Positions 1 to 8,791 of a stretch of DNA of 64,000 nt are shown in pieces; the stretch's first letter is position 1; each line of letters starts with the position of its first letter. A program made the translations under genes and the position numbers. The stretch covers positions 61,433-125,432 of the forward strand of contig DISZ01000006.1 in assembly GCA_002422085.1 (NCBI GenBank). Reading direction: 5' to 3'. Source of the DNA: Rhodobacteraceae bacterium UBA6197. Its GTDB lineage: Bacteria; Pseudomonadota; Alphaproteobacteria; Rhodobacterales; Rhodobacteraceae. A model generated the notes under the pieces. It was given only the letters and a program-made list of their open reading frames with translations, did not search any database and was not told where the DNA came from.

Positions 1-372
1 TTCGGAGAACACCGCACCACGACCATCGGCTTCTCGCTCGAACTGGTGACCTTCATTGGCTATGGCTTCCTGACGTCCGGGTTCTGGGCGCTGGCGTTCA
101 CGCCCTTCGCCGCCATATCAGGGGTCGGAGGCCCGGCGCTGCAAGGCATCATGTCGAACGCCGCCCCCGACGATCAACAGGGCGAACTGCAGGGCGTGTT
201 GTCGTCGCTTGCCGCGGTGGCAATGGGGATCTCGCCTCTGGTGATGACCGGAACCTTTGCCTATTTTACCCGCCCCGAGGCGCCGGTGCAGGCGCCCGGT
301 GCGCCATTCTTGTTATCGGCGCTGCTGATGGTGGTCTGTGTGGTGATCCTGCTGATGCCGAAACGGGCCTAG
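1..372 (+). CDS. MFS drug exporter of the Tet type, C-terminal part
   Basis: The reading frame is open from the first base, so the N-terminal half lies outside the window. About 123 residues remain, with three or four hydrophobic helices. The stretch around the GELQG motif, followed by a serine/leucine-rich helix and a conserved TxxFAYFT element, is typical of the C-terminal half of TetA-like major facilitator proton antiporters. Such proteins pump tetracycline-like or other amphipathic compounds out across the inner membrane. The real substrate cannot be told from this fragment. The stop codon shares the bases CTAG with the stop of the convergent SDR gene. Confidence 0.8.
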   Translation, partial: FGEHRTTTIGFSLELVTFIGYGFLTSGFWALAFTPFAAISGVGGPALQGIMSNAAPDDQQGELQGVLSSLAAVAMGISPLVMTGTFAYFTRPEAPVQAPGAPFLLSALLMVVCVVILLMPKRA

Positions 373-1103
373 CCGCGCCCGACAAAGGGCATGGTAGTGG
401 CCATGACCGTCATCCGAAGCACATTCGCGCCCTGCGGCAGGCTGGCCATGTGCAAGACAGCGGCGGCAACCTCGGCCACTTCCATCATCGGCTCGGGTCG
501 GATGCTGCCATCGGCTTGTTGCACGCCGCTCTGCATCCGCGCGGCCAGTTCGGTGCGCACATTGCCAGTGTCGATCTGCCCTGCCGCGATTCCAAAGGGC
601 CGCCCATCCAGCGCAAGCGTCTTGGTCAGCCCCGTGACCGCATGTTTGCTGGCCGTATAGCAAACCGAGCCAGGTCGCGGCGTGGTCGCGGCGATCGAGC
701 CGTTGTTGATGATCCGCCCGCCCTGCGGGGTCTGCGCACGCATTTGCCCAAAGGCGGCACGGGCGCACAGAAACATCCCCGTGAGGTTCACATCCAGCGT
801 GCCGCGCCATTCCTCAAGCGAAACCTCGTCAATCAAGGCCCCCTTCGGAAAACTCCCGGCATTGTTGAACAACACGTCAATCCGCCCGAAACGCGCCACG
901 ACAGCCGAGAAGGCCGCCTTGACCGCAACTTCATCCGTCACGTCACAGGGCAAGGCCAGCGCTTCGGGGCAGCCCGCCGCCACCTCGTCCAATAGCGTAA
1001 CGCGCCGCGCCAACAGCGCCACCTGCCAACCCTGCGCCAGCGCCCGCTCGGCCACCGCCCGGCCAATGCCGGAACTGGCCCCGGTCACGACCAACACAGC
1101 CAT
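369..1103 (-). CDS. SDR family oxidoreductase
   Basis: A 244-residue classical short-chain dehydrogenase/reductase. It shows the nucleotide-binding TGASSGIG motif at residues 7-14, NNAG at 80-83, a catalytic Ser near 136 and the YxxxK pair at Tyr149/Lys153. The family reduces or oxidises carbonyl/hydroxyl groups with NAD(P)H in the cytoplasm; the substrate is unknown. The ATG overlaps the stop of the upstream AsnC-type gene by one base (TGATG), so the two are probably translated together. The 3' end overlaps the convergent MFS gene by four bases. Confidence 0.88.
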   Translation of the reverse strand: MAVLVVTGASSGIGRAVAERALAQGWQVALLARRVTLLDEVAAGCPEALALPCDVTDEVAVKAAFSAVVARFGRIDVLFNNAGSFPKGALIDEVSLEEWRGTLDVNLTGMFLCARAAFGQMRAQTPQGGRIINNGSIAATTPRPGSVCYTASKHAVTGLTKTLALDGRPFGIAAGQIDTGNVRTELAARMQSGVQQADGSIRPEPMMEVAEVAAAVLHMASLPQGANVLRMTVMATTMPFVGRG

Positions 1104-1339
1104 CAGAACGCCTTGAAAGTCATCGTGGTCAGCGTGCGGCTGATGCCCGGAATGTCAAACAGCGCCTTGCTCAGAAAATGGCCCACGTCCTCTTCTTCGG
1201 GGATATAGATCTTGGCGATCAGGTCATAGTCGCCCGACGTGGAATAAAGTTCGCTGACCACTTCGCGATCATAGATGGCATCGGCCACCTCATAGGTCTT
1301 GCCCGGTTGGCACCGGAACTGAACAAAAACGCAGCGCAT
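1103..1339 (-). CDS. Stand-alone Lrp/AsnC ligand-binding (RAM) domain protein
   Basis: A 78-residue protein made only of the alpha/beta ligand-binding and oligomerisation domain of Lrp/AsnC regulators; there is no helix-turn-helix. The ATG at 1339 was chosen over an upstream frame opening because GGGAGG lies about six bases before it. Proteins of this kind form rings and bind amino acids or other small ligands. Without a DNA-binding domain it may modulate a full-length Lrp paralogue or act as a sensor of its own; this is inference. It is the first gene of a two-gene unit with the SDR. Confidence 0.75.
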   Translation of the reverse strand: MRCVFVQFRCQPGKTYEVADAIYDREVVSELYSTSGDYDLIAKIYIPEEEDVGHFLSKALFDIPGISRTLTTMTFKAF

Positions 1340-1404
1340 CCGCAGCCTCCCTTGAATTGTCGTCACAAGACTAGGCCGCTGTGCGACTGCTTTGAAGTCC
1401 TTGT

Positions 1405-1487
1405 TTCATCTTCGTCCAAATATCCCCGCCGGAGGCTTCTGCCGCTGCCGTGGGAGCCTCCGGCGGGGATATTTGGACGAAGATGAA
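1405..1487. terminator. Perfect 33-bp inverted repeat, terminator-like
   Basis: Bases 1405-1437 and 1455-1487 are perfect reverse complements, with a 17-base loop between them. The inner arm carries the core CCTCCGGCGGGGATATTT, which recurs in a second hairpin near 35.3 kb. It lies seven bases past the stop of the helicase gene and upstream of the AsnC-type gene, both on the minus strand. It therefore probably ends the helicase transcript. Hairpins with this core are, from memory, frequent between genes in Rhodobacterales. Confidence 0.75.
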
Positions 1488-1493
1488 CGCTGC

Positions 1494-3044
1494 TCATTCT
1501 TCTTCGGGAGCCAGCGTCAGCGGCGCGGCGCCACGCGGAAGATCCTCGGTGGACAGGGGCGCCGAGGGCCGCGCAAGACGGTTTCTTACCACCCACAAAA
1601 GCCGGTGCTCTGCGCGGGTGATGGCGACATAGGCGAGGCGTTTCCACAGTGCGATCCCTGCCTCGGTACGGCCAGCGCGATAGGCGGCAAAAAGGTCGGG
1701 CGCAAAAACCTGCACGTTTTCCCATTGCGAGCCCTGTGCCTTGTGGATGGTGACAGCCGCGCCATGAAGGAAAGCGGCCCCCATGCGGGCGGCAAAGGGG
1801 ATGAAGGGTTCTTCGGCGTCGGGTAATTCGATCTTGATGATCGAGGCGGCGGAGATGCGCGGGTCCTCGGCACCAATCACGTGCAGACGCGAAAAGCCGG
1901 GTTTCTTGCCGGGGCCAAGGTAGATGACCTGCGCCCCCTTGATCAGGCCGCGGGCCTCGAGGTCGATGCGTTTCTTGCGATGCTTCAGCGGCAGCTCGAT
2001 CCCGTCGCAAATCAGCGGCTCGCCGGGCAAAAGTGCGTCTGCGGGCGCCAGATGGGCGTTGCGGAACGCCTGAATCAGCCTGATCCGCGTCGCATTGCGC
2101 CAGACCAGCACCGGGCTGCGCGCCATCAGGTCGCTTTCCACCCTCTCGGCCCAGACCACGCGGTCGTCACGCCGCGAAGCCTCTTCGACCATCCGCTCGA
2201 AGGTTTCGAAGGTCAGGTCATCATCGCCCAGCGCGTGCGCCAGATCGAGGATCGGATTGTCCTGGGTCTGCCGGTGAATCCGGTGCAGGATCAGCTTTTC
2301 CCCCGCCCCGGGCCGCTCGAACACCATTTCGCCGGATTGGTTGACAGGGGCAAGCTGAGCGGGATCGCCAAACAGGATCAACGTTGGAAAGATCTCGCGC
2401 AGGTCATCGAACTGGCGTTCGTCCAGCATCGACGATTCGTCGACAAAGCCGATGTCCAGAGGGTCCTCGCGCCGCTTCCAGCCCTGGATGAAGTCTGATC
2501 CGCGCAACCCCGCAGAGGCCAGCGCGCCGGGGATGGATTTCACCTGATCGTAGAATGCCTTGGCGCGGTCCAGCGCCTCTTCGGTAAGCCCGTTGATCCC
2601 CAGCCCATCCAGCGCCGGCCGCGGCCCCTGCCCGGCCAGCCATTCGGCAATGCGTTCATATTGCGGGTCGTAGACCGGCGTATACAAGATGCGGTGAATT
2701 GTCGTTGCCGGAACCCCACGGTTCCGCAACACCGAAGCGGCCTTGTTGGTCGGGGCGAGGATTGCGAGTGTGCGCTTGTCCTTGCGTTTCTTGCCCTCGA
2801 AGTCACCCGAGACGGTTTCCACCCCTGCCGCCTCAAGCGCCTTGTAAAGTGCGGCGAGCAGCATCGTTTTGCCCGATCCCGCCTTGCCGATGACCGACAA
2901 GACCCGGTTGCCGCCGCCATCGGGTCTCAGGCTCGCCTCGGTCAGATCGACCCCGGCCTCGGTCAGCGCATCGGCAACCCGGTCCCAGGCTTCGGCCTGA
3001 TCCTCGGAGAAAACGATGGCAGGGGGCGGTGGGGTATGGCTCAT
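1494..3044 (-). CDS. ATP-dependent DNA helicase, RecD-like (UvrD/AAA_30 type)
   Basis: About 516 residues from the ATG that gives MSHTPPPP; a start 51 bases upstream is also open, and neither has a strong ribosome site. Walker A (GKAGSGKT) is at residues 53-60 and the Walker B/motif II DESS at 202-205, followed by a GDPAQL motif III and the C-terminal motifs IHKAQGSQW and ITRAEHRLLW of superfamily 1B helicases. It is shorter than RecD2 and lacks its N-terminal part. The family unwinds DNA 5' to 3' in repair or recombination. A perfect palindromic terminator follows the gene. Confidence 0.85.
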   Translation of the reverse strand: MSHTPPPPAIVFSEDQAEAWDRVADALTEAGVDLTEASLRPDGGGNRVLSVIGKAGSGKTMLLAALYKALEAAGVETVSGDFEGKKRKDKRTLAILAPTNKAASVLRNRGVPATTIHRILYTPVYDPQYERIAEWLAGQGPRPALDGLGINGLTEEALDRAKAFYDQVKSIPGALASAGLRGSDFIQGWKRREDPLDIGFVDESSMLDERQFDDLREIFPTLILFGDPAQLAPVNQSGEMVFERPGAGEKLILHRIHRQTQDNPILDLAHALGDDDLTFETFERMVEEASRRDDRVVWAERVESDLMARSPVLVWRNATRIRLIQAFRNAHLAPADALLPGEPLICDGIELPLKHRKKRIDLEARGLIKGAQVIYLGPGKKPGFSRLHVIGAEDPRISAASIIKIELPDAEEPFIPFAARMGAAFLHGAAVTIHKAQGSQWENVQVFAPDLFAAYRAGRTEAGIALWKRLAYVAITRAEHRLLWVVRNRLARPSAPLSTEDLPRGAAPLTLAPEEE

Positions 3045-3263
3045 GGACGCGACCATAAGGCCCGGCGCCGACAGGGGAAAGAGGGCCTGACCCAAGAACT
3101 GCGCCGTGGGGGTGGCACCGCGCTTTGGGCGGGGCGTGGCGCCGCTGGTCGCCGCACAACGGCTGCTCCGGGTGTCGACCCGCTGGCCAATGCCGGAAAT
3201 TCCGGGGGATTTGCGGCTGGGCCAAAGCGTGGCACACTTTGCCGATCCGACCGGAGGTCCGCG

Positions 3264-3674
3264 ATGAAACCTGCCACAGCCTTGCTTGAAACCGCGATCT
3301 ACGCCAATGACATCGACGCGGCCGAGACCTTCTACCGGGATGTCTTTGGGCTGACGGTCGTCTCAAAGGTTGCGGGCAGGTTTGTCTTTTTTCGCTGTGG
3401 CGCGCAGATGCTGCTGGTCTTCAACCCCGAGATGTCACTGCGCGCCGACCCCGCCATCGCCATTCCGCGCCATGGCGCGCGCGGTGCCGGGCATTTTTGT
3501 TTTCGCGCGCGCGATGCCGCAGAGGTCGGGCAGTGGCGCGACCATTTCACAGCCCTTGGCATAGAGGTTGAACACGATCACGTTTGGCCGAACGGCGCAC
3601 ATTCTGTCTATATCCGCGACCCGGCAGGGAATTCGGTCGAAGTGGGCGAAGCCGCTTTGTGGAACCTCGGCTGA
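3264..3674 (+). CDS. VOC family (glyoxalase/bleomycin-resistance fold) protein
   Basis: A 136-residue single-domain protein with the paired beta-alpha-beta-beta-beta modules of the vicinal oxygen chelate fold. Typical elements are the N-terminal ETAIYANDIDAAETFYRDVFG, where a metal ligand is often placed, and the C-terminal SVYIRDPAGNSVEV, whose Glu is a usual metal ligand. CGGAGG lies seven bases before the ATG. Members act as glyoxalases, dioxygenases, isomerases or antibiotic-binding proteins; which applies here cannot be told. It is transcribed alone. Confidence 0.85.
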   Translation: MKPATALLETAIYANDIDAAETFYRDVFGLTVVSKVAGRFVFFRCGAQMLLVFNPEMSLRADPAIAIPRHGARGAGHFCFRARDAAEVGQWRDHFTALGIEVEHDHVWPNGAHSVYIRDPAGNSVEVGEAALWNLG

Positions 3675-3804
3675 GTGCGCCAACCGGCTGTGCGTTGATG
3701 CTGCGCGCGTTTGGTCTGCGGGTTGAAACTGCCTTTCGCAGAGCTGCCGTTCGCAAGTGCGGGTCAAAAAGCCGTTTCGGGCAGTTCGTCTGCGCGTGGC
3801 CCGC

Positions 3805-3833
3805 ATGACGTGCAGCAGGGATTGTGGTATGCT
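3805..3833 (+). promoter_or_regulatory. Candidate sigma-70 promoter for the exported protein gene
   Basis: ATGACG (-35, four of six consensus bases) and TATGCT (-10) are separated by 17 bases and lie 35 bases before the ATG of the downstream gene. This is a visual match only. Confidence 0.35.
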
Positions 3834-3868
3834 CGCCACATCCATGACCCGGAAGAGGGGCAGAAAGA

Positions 3869-4549
3869 ATGGGCAAGGTCACGCATGCGATCACCGCAAT
3901 AGCACTGGCCGCGACCGGGGCCGGGGCGGGCGCGCAAGAGCTATCGCCGGAAATCTTCAACGCCCGGGATTACGTCGCGGATCTGAACGTCGTTGCGGCG
4001 AACTGGACTGAAGGGAAACTGACCAACGCCGACGTTGTGGTGATCGCTGCGGTGGGTTGTGGCACGGTTCGCAAGATCGCCGCCGACAACCTTCTGGGGC
4101 ACGCTGCGCGCTGGATCGATGCCGCGGGATACCCCGAACCCGGTCGCGTGCAGGAAACCGAAATGAAGGATTTCGTGGCCTTCGAGATCAATGCCTTCCG
4201 GGAATCGGGCGCAACCGACGCCGCAGTCGGCCTTGTAGAGCAGACGCTGTGGGGGCTGGCGTCCCTGCCGGTCGAGGCGCCTTCTTTCGAGATGGAACTG
4301 TTCACGCAATCGGGTGTCGAGCGGCGCTACTGTGACGCTCGCATGATCGGCGAGGCGGACCCCGCCGCGCCCGCGAGCGATGCGCAGGTGGTTCTTGCCG
4401 GAGCGATCCTCGACAGTGTGGTAGGCGCCGCGACGATCACTGTTGATGCTCTTATCAGCACCGGTTCTGCCGGCGCCGACGCCGGGTTTATCGCAATCCT
4501 GTCGGGCGGCGTCGGCTATGACCTGATCAAGCGCGGAGCGGGCCTCTAG
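3869..4549 (+). CDS. Exported protein of unknown function
   Basis: A 226-residue protein that I do not recognise. Residues 1-22 form a short signal peptide ending in an Ala-rich stretch (AGAGA, then QE), so it is probably periplasmic. It has two cysteines, near residues 64 and 155, which could form a disulfide. The C-terminal 50 residues are rich in Gly, Ala and Ile and could insert into or lie on a membrane. A GAGGGG ribosome site precedes the ATG. It stands alone between a VOC gene and the terminator of ccr. No function is proposed. Confidence 0.7.
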   Translation: MGKVTHAITAIALAATGAGAGAQELSPEIFNARDYVADLNVVAANWTEGKLTNADVVVIAAVGCGTVRKIAADNLLGHAARWIDAAGYPEPGRVQETEMKDFVAFEINAFRESGATDAAVGLVEQTLWGLASLPVEAPSFEMELFTQSGVERRYCDARMIGEADPAAPASDAQVVLAGAILDSVVGAATITVDALISTGSAGADAGFIAILSGGVGYDLIKRGAGL

Positions 4550-4912
4550 GGTGCCGTTGACCGCCCGACAGCCTGAACCCGATCAGAAAACGGTGCGGAC
4601 CCTGCGCGCGGCCTTGAACCTTGGGCATGCGGGCGCGCCCGCACACATATCTGTCGCGCTGAACCCGAGACGCGCGTTGCGACGACTGTCGGACAAGGCC
4701 GCCCCGTCGTTCTGGCCAAGACGCCACCCGAGATTTGAACAGCGCCTTGCGACGGGCTTTGCTCCATGTGAAACCGCAAAGCCAAATGGGCCATGCCTTC
4801 ATCACGCAGCAACGGAAAATCGGATGCAACGCGGGCCGGCAACGCCCAACGCACAGCCCATGAAAAACCCGCGTCAGGGGCCTGACGCGGGTTAACGCTC
4901 AAGACAAAGGCA
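4550..4912. other. Intergenic region between convergent genes
   Basis: A 363-base stretch between the exported protein gene and ccr. A 114-codon frame on the plus strand was judged non-coding: it has no ribosome site and an Arg/Pro-rich composition typical of random GC-rich frames. The only clear element is the ccr terminator at its right end. Confidence 0.6.
4866..4893 (-). terminator. Rho-independent terminator of ccr
   Basis: The arms AACCCGCGTCAGG and CCTGACGCGGGTT are perfectly complementary. Read on the minus strand, the hairpin is followed by a run of five T residues. It lies 20 bases past the ccr stop. Confidence 0.85.
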
Positions 4913-6205
4913 TCATGCCTTGGGGCCAGCCTCAAGCGCATCCTCGAATGTCCGCAGACCCGCGCGGGGCGACTGCACCAGCACCGCCATATTGCCCGGC
5001 TTGTGCTGGTTCTTGAACATTTTCATATGAGCCGCAGGGATCTCGGCCCAGGGAAAGACCTCGCTCATGCAGGGATCAAGACGGCGTTCCAGCATCAGCC
5101 GGTTGGCGGCCGACGCCTGTTTGAGGTTGGCAAAGTGGCTGCCCTGCACGCGTTTTTGGTGCATCCACAGATAGCGCACGTCAAAGGTCAGGTTGAACCC
5201 GGTGGTGCCCGCACAGATCACCACCATGCCGCCGCGTTTGACGACGAAAACCGAAACCGGAAAGGTCGCCTCGCCGGGGTGTTCAAACACCATGTCGACG
5301 TTGTTGCCCTTGCCGGTGATTTCCCAGATCGCGGCGCCGAATTTGCGCGCTTCCTTGAACCAGGCGGCATATTCGGGGGTATTGACCTTGGGCATCTGCC
5401 CCCAACAGTTGAAATTCTTGCGGTTGATGACCCCTTTGGCCCCCAACCCCATGACGAAATCGCGTTTGTCCTCTTCGGAAATCACGCCGATCGCATTGGC
5501 CCCAGCCGCGTTGATCAACTGGATCGCGTAAGACCCAAGCCCCCCCGATGCGCCCCAGACCAGCACATTGTCGCCAGGTTTCAGGATATGCGGACGATGC
5601 CCGAACAGCATCCGGTAGGCGGTGGCCAGCGTCAGCGTATAGCAGGCGCTTTCCTCCCAGGTCAGGTGTTTGGGCCGCGCCATCAACTGCTGTGCCTGCA
5701 CCCGGGTGAACTGCGCGAACGATCCGTCGGGCGTCTCGTAACCCCAGATCCGCTGGCTGGGCGAGAACATCGGATCGCCGCCGTTGCATTCCTCGTCGTC
5801 GCCATCGTCCTGATTGCAGTGCACCACGACTTCGTCGCCAACCTTCCAGCGCTTGACCTTGTCACCCACCGCCCAGACGATGCCCGCCGCATCAGAGCCG
5901 GCGATGTGATAGGGCTGCTTGTGGCCGTCGAACGGGCTGACCGGAATACCCAGACCCGCCCAGATTCCGTTGTAGTTGACGCCCGCCGCCATCACCAGAA
6001 TCAGCACCTCGTGGCTGTCGATCGTCGGGGTATCGACGACCTCGACCTGCATCGCCTTGTCCGGCTCGCCGTGGCGTTCGCGGCGGATCGCCCAAGCATA
6101 CATCGACTTTGGCACATGGCCGAGGGGGGGCATTTCGCCCACTTCATAAAGATCTTTTTGCGGCGCATCGTAGGGCGCGATCTCGGTTTTGATGTCCAGA
6201 GCCAT
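4913..6205 (-). CDS. ccr: Crotonyl-CoA carboxylase/reductase
   Basis: A 430-residue zinc-independent medium-chain dehydrogenase. The ATG follows AGGAGG by seven bases. It has the GroES-like N-terminal half and a Rossmann half with the WGASGGLGSYA nucleotide-binding loop. The long insert rich in Asp/Glu (CNQDDGDDEECNGGD) and the overall sequence match Ccr, which reduces and carboxylates crotonyl-CoA with NADPH and CO2 to (2S)-ethylmalonyl-CoA. This is the key step of the ethylmalonyl-CoA pathway for growth on acetate and other C2 precursors. It is divergent from ecm, as recalled for Rhodobacter sphaeroides. Confidence 0.95.
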   Translation of the reverse strand: MALDIKTEIAPYDAPQKDLYEVGEMPPLGHVPKSMYAWAIRRERHGEPDKAMQVEVVDTPTIDSHEVLILVMAAGVNYNGIWAGLGIPVSPFDGHKQPYHIAGSDAAGIVWAVGDKVKRWKVGDEVVVHCNQDDGDDEECNGGDPMFSPSQRIWGYETPDGSFAQFTRVQAQQLMARPKHLTWEESACYTLTLATAYRMLFGHRPHILKPGDNVLVWGASGGLGSYAIQLINAAGANAIGVISEEDKRDFVMGLGAKGVINRKNFNCWGQMPKVNTPEYAAWFKEARKFGAAIWEITGKGNNVDMVFEHPGEATFPVSVFVVKRGGMVVICAGTTGFNLTFDVRYLWMHQKRVQGSHFANLKQASAANRLMLERRLDPCMSEVFPWAEIPAAHMKMFKNQHKPGNMAVLVQSPRAGLRTFEDALEAGPKA

Positions 6206-6789
6206 GCGGGCCTCCTGTCTACTGTTGCCGCACCGCAGAATCGGCGGGCCTTGCGTTAGGAAATACGTTTCGCCGCGCAATAATGCAATACAGCGCGTTT
6301 GGTTTTTGTAATTTTATGACCTCGCAATTGCGGAATGCTCGCGCTGCGACCGCGGCATCAGAACATATTCCGACCCCGCAATGGGCAATCGACACGGCAC
6401 GGAATGCCAGAATCGACTACTGCCCCGCCGCACTCTAGCCCCTTTGGCCCGTCGATGACGATAACGATGACGATTCTGTGCGCCAAAGCAGCTGCGGCCA
6501 TTCGCCCACCGCCCACCGGCGCAGGGCCCCGGCGCGGTCGCCAGAAAGGTCATCAGCACGCCGAGGGCGCCAAAGCCTTGTCTGGTGCGACAACTGCCGC
6601 CCGCCCCAGCCCGCAAACCATCGGGTGGCCCAACCATCGGCGTCCTTGCGGCACAGTGGCAGGGAAAGATCGCCGCGCAATATCTTGCCTCAGCACCAAT
6701 GCCGCGTTGCAGCGAATTGACAGGGACACATTCTTTCGCATAACTCCGTTACAGCCGCAACTTTCTTACGGTCGGAATCGGAGATCGCC
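6206..6789. promoter_or_regulatory. Divergent ccr/ecm control region
   Basis: This 584-base spacer holds both promoters. The palindrome CGCAATTGCG is at 6323-6332. Further GCAAT boxes are at 6277-6281, 6285-6289, 6378-6382 and 6385-6389, so the ccr-proximal part carries a cluster of similar half-sites that could bind a regulator. On the ecm side TTGACA (6717-6722) and CATAAC (6739-6744), 16 bases apart, could be a sigma-70 promoter. Several short open frames inside the region look non-coding. Regulator identity is not known from the sequence. Confidence 0.45.
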
Positions 6790-8775
6790 ATGACGGACGC
6801 CAGCCCCAAAACCGCAATCGCCAAGGACAAACCCTGGCTGTTTCGCACCTATGCGGGCCACTCGACGGCCGCCAAATCGAATGCGCTTTACCGGGGCAAC
6901 CTTGCCAAGGGCCAGACCGGGCTGTCGGTCGCCTTCGACCTTCCGACCCAGACCGGCTATGACAGCGACCATGTCCTGTCGCGCGGCGAGGTCGGCAAGG
7001 TCGGCGTGCCGGTCTGCCATCTGGGCGACATGCGGATGTTGTTCGATCAGATCCCGCTGGACCGGATGAACACCTCGATGACGATCAACGCCACCGCGCC
7101 GTGGCTGCTGGCGCTCTATATCGCGGTGGCCGAGGAACAGGGCGCCGAGGTTGGCGCGCTTCAGGGCACGGTGCAAAACGATCTGGTCAAGGAATACCTG
7201 TCGCGCGGCACCTATATCTGCCCGCCCAAGCCTTCGTTGGCGATGATCACGGATGTCGCGGCCTATACCGCCAAACACCTGCCCAAATGGAACCCGATGA
7301 ACGTCTGCTCCTACCACCTGCAAGAGGCGGGCGCGACACCGGAACAGGAACTGGCCTTCGCACTTGCCACCGGCGTGGCGGTGCTGGATGACCTCAAGCA
7401 GAAGGTCGCCCCGGCGGAATTTCCCGCCATGGTCGGGCGGATTTCGTTCTTCGTGAACGCCGGCATCCGCTTTGTGACCGAATTGTGCAAGATGCGCGCC
7501 TTTACCGAGCTGTGGGACGAAATCTGCCGCGACCGATATGGCATCGAAGACGAGAAATTCCGCCGCTTTCGCTATGGCGTGCAGGTCAACAGCCTTGGCC
7601 TGACCGAACAGCAGCCCGAAAACAACGTCTACCGGATCCTGATCGAAATGCTGGCGGTCACACTGTCGAAAAACGCCCGCGCCCGCGCCGTGCAGCTTCC
7701 GGCATGGAACGAGGCGCTTGGCCTGCCGCGCCCATGGGATCAGCAATGGTCGCTCAGGATGCAGCAGATCATGGCCTATGAAACCGATCTGCTGGAATTC
7801 GACGACCTGTTCGAGGGCAACCCCGCCATCACCGCCAAGGTCGAAACGCTGAAAGCGGGCGCGCGCGAAGAACTGGCCACGCTGGATGCGATGGGCGGCG
7901 CGATCGCCGCGATCGACTATATGAAGGGCCGTCTGGTCGAAAGCAACGCAGCGCGGCTGGGCCGGATCGAGACGAACGAAACTGTCGTTGTCGGGGTGAA
8001 CCGCTGGCAACAGGGCGAACCCTCGCCGTTGACGGCGGGCGATGGCGGTATCATGGTCGTCGAACCGGGTGTCGAAGAAGACCAGATCGGGCGGCTGACT
8101 GCCTGGCGCGCCGACCGCGATGCCCAGACCGTAGCCGCAGCACTGACCGCCCTTCGGGCCGCGGCGACTGCGGGTGAAAACATCATGCCGCCCTCGATTG
8201 CCGCTGCAAAAGCGGGGGTGACGACCGGCGAATGGGCCGACGTCATGCGAAAGGTCCATGGCGAATACCGCGGCCCGACGGGCGTGTCGCGCAGCCCCTC
8301 GAACCGCACCGAGGGGCTAGAGCAGATCCGCGAAGCCGTTGACGTTGCTTCATCGAAGCTGGGCCGTCGCCTGAAGTTTCTGGTCGGCAAGCCGGGGCTG
8401 GACGGTCATTCCAACGGGGCCGAGCAAATCGCCTTCCGTGCCCGAGATTGCGGCATGGATATCACCTATGACGGGATTCGCCTGACCCCCAAGCAAATCG
8501 TCGCCAAGGCTGTCGAGGACGAGCCCCATGTCGTTGGCCTGTCGATTCTTTCGGGCTCTCATCTGCCGCTGATCGAAGAGGTGATGGAGCATATGCGCTC
8601 CGCCGGGTTGGGCCACGTTCCGGTTGTCGTCGGAGGCATCATCCCAGACGAAGACGCCGCCAAGCTTTTGGGTTTTGGTGTTACCCGCGTCTACACGCCG
8701 AAGGACTTTGAACTGAACCGGATCATGATGGACATTGTCGCATTGGCGGTACCCGATCCGATCGCGGCCGAGTAA
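6790..8775 (+). CDS. ecm: Ethylmalonyl-CoA mutase
   Basis: A 661-residue adenosylcobalamin-dependent acyl-CoA mutase of the MeaA/Ecm type. The N-terminal 500 residues form the substrate-binding TIM barrel (AFDLPTQTGYDSD near residue 55). The C-terminal B12-binding domain carries the DxHxxG motif at Asp538/His540/Gly543, then the conserved GLSILSGSH stretch. Unlike methylmalonyl-CoA mutase it is a single chain with this shorter barrel. It converts (2R)-ethylmalonyl-CoA to (2S)-methylsuccinyl-CoA, the step after Ccr and the epimerase. Its divergence from ccr supports the assignment over methylmalonyl- or isobutyryl-CoA mutase. Confidence 0.93.
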   Translation: MTDASPKTAIAKDKPWLFRTYAGHSTAAKSNALYRGNLAKGQTGLSVAFDLPTQTGYDSDHVLSRGEVGKVGVPVCHLGDMRMLFDQIPLDRMNTSMTINATAPWLLALYIAVAEEQGAEVGALQGTVQNDLVKEYLSRGTYICPPKPSLAMITDVAAYTAKHLPKWNPMNVCSYHLQEAGATPEQELAFALATGVAVLDDLKQKVAPAEFPAMVGRISFFVNAGIRFVTELCKMRAFTELWDEICRDRYGIEDEKFRRFRYGVQVNSLGLTEQQPENNVYRILIEMLAVTLSKNARARAVQLPAWNEALGLPRPWDQQWSLRMQQIMAYETDLLEFDDLFEGNPAITAKVETLKAGAREELATLDAMGGAIAAIDYMKGRLVESNAARLGRIETNETVVVGVNRWQQGEPSPLTAGDGGIMVVEPGVEEDQIGRLTAWRADRDAQTVAAALTALRAAATAGENIMPPSIAAAKAGVTTGEWADVMRKVHGEYRGPTGVSRSPSNRTEGLEQIREAVDVASSKLGRRLKFLVGKPGLDGHSNGAEQIAFRARDCGMDITYDGIRLTPKQIVAKAVEDEPHVVGLSILSGSHLPLIEEVMEHMRSAGLGHVPVVVGGIIPDEDAAKLLGFGVTRVYTPKDFELNRIMMDIVALAVPDPIAAE

Positions 8776-8791
8776 ACCCGGCCGTCGCCGC

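Noticed and set aside
4551..4895. 114-codon plus-strand frame after the exported protein gene
   Set aside because: It starts one base after the previous stop but lacks a ribosome site; it is Arg/Pro-rich and runs through the ccr terminator.
6206..6789. Possible cobalamin riboswitch upstream of the B12-dependent mutase gene
   Set aside because: No B12-box-like conserved stretch or suitable set of helices was seen; control is more likely at the promoter.
6766..8259. 497-codon minus-strand frame opposite ecm
   Set aside because: It is the antisense shadow of a fully recognised mutase. GC-rich codon bias with G or C at third positions leaves long open frames on the other strand; the product is Arg/His/Gln-rich.
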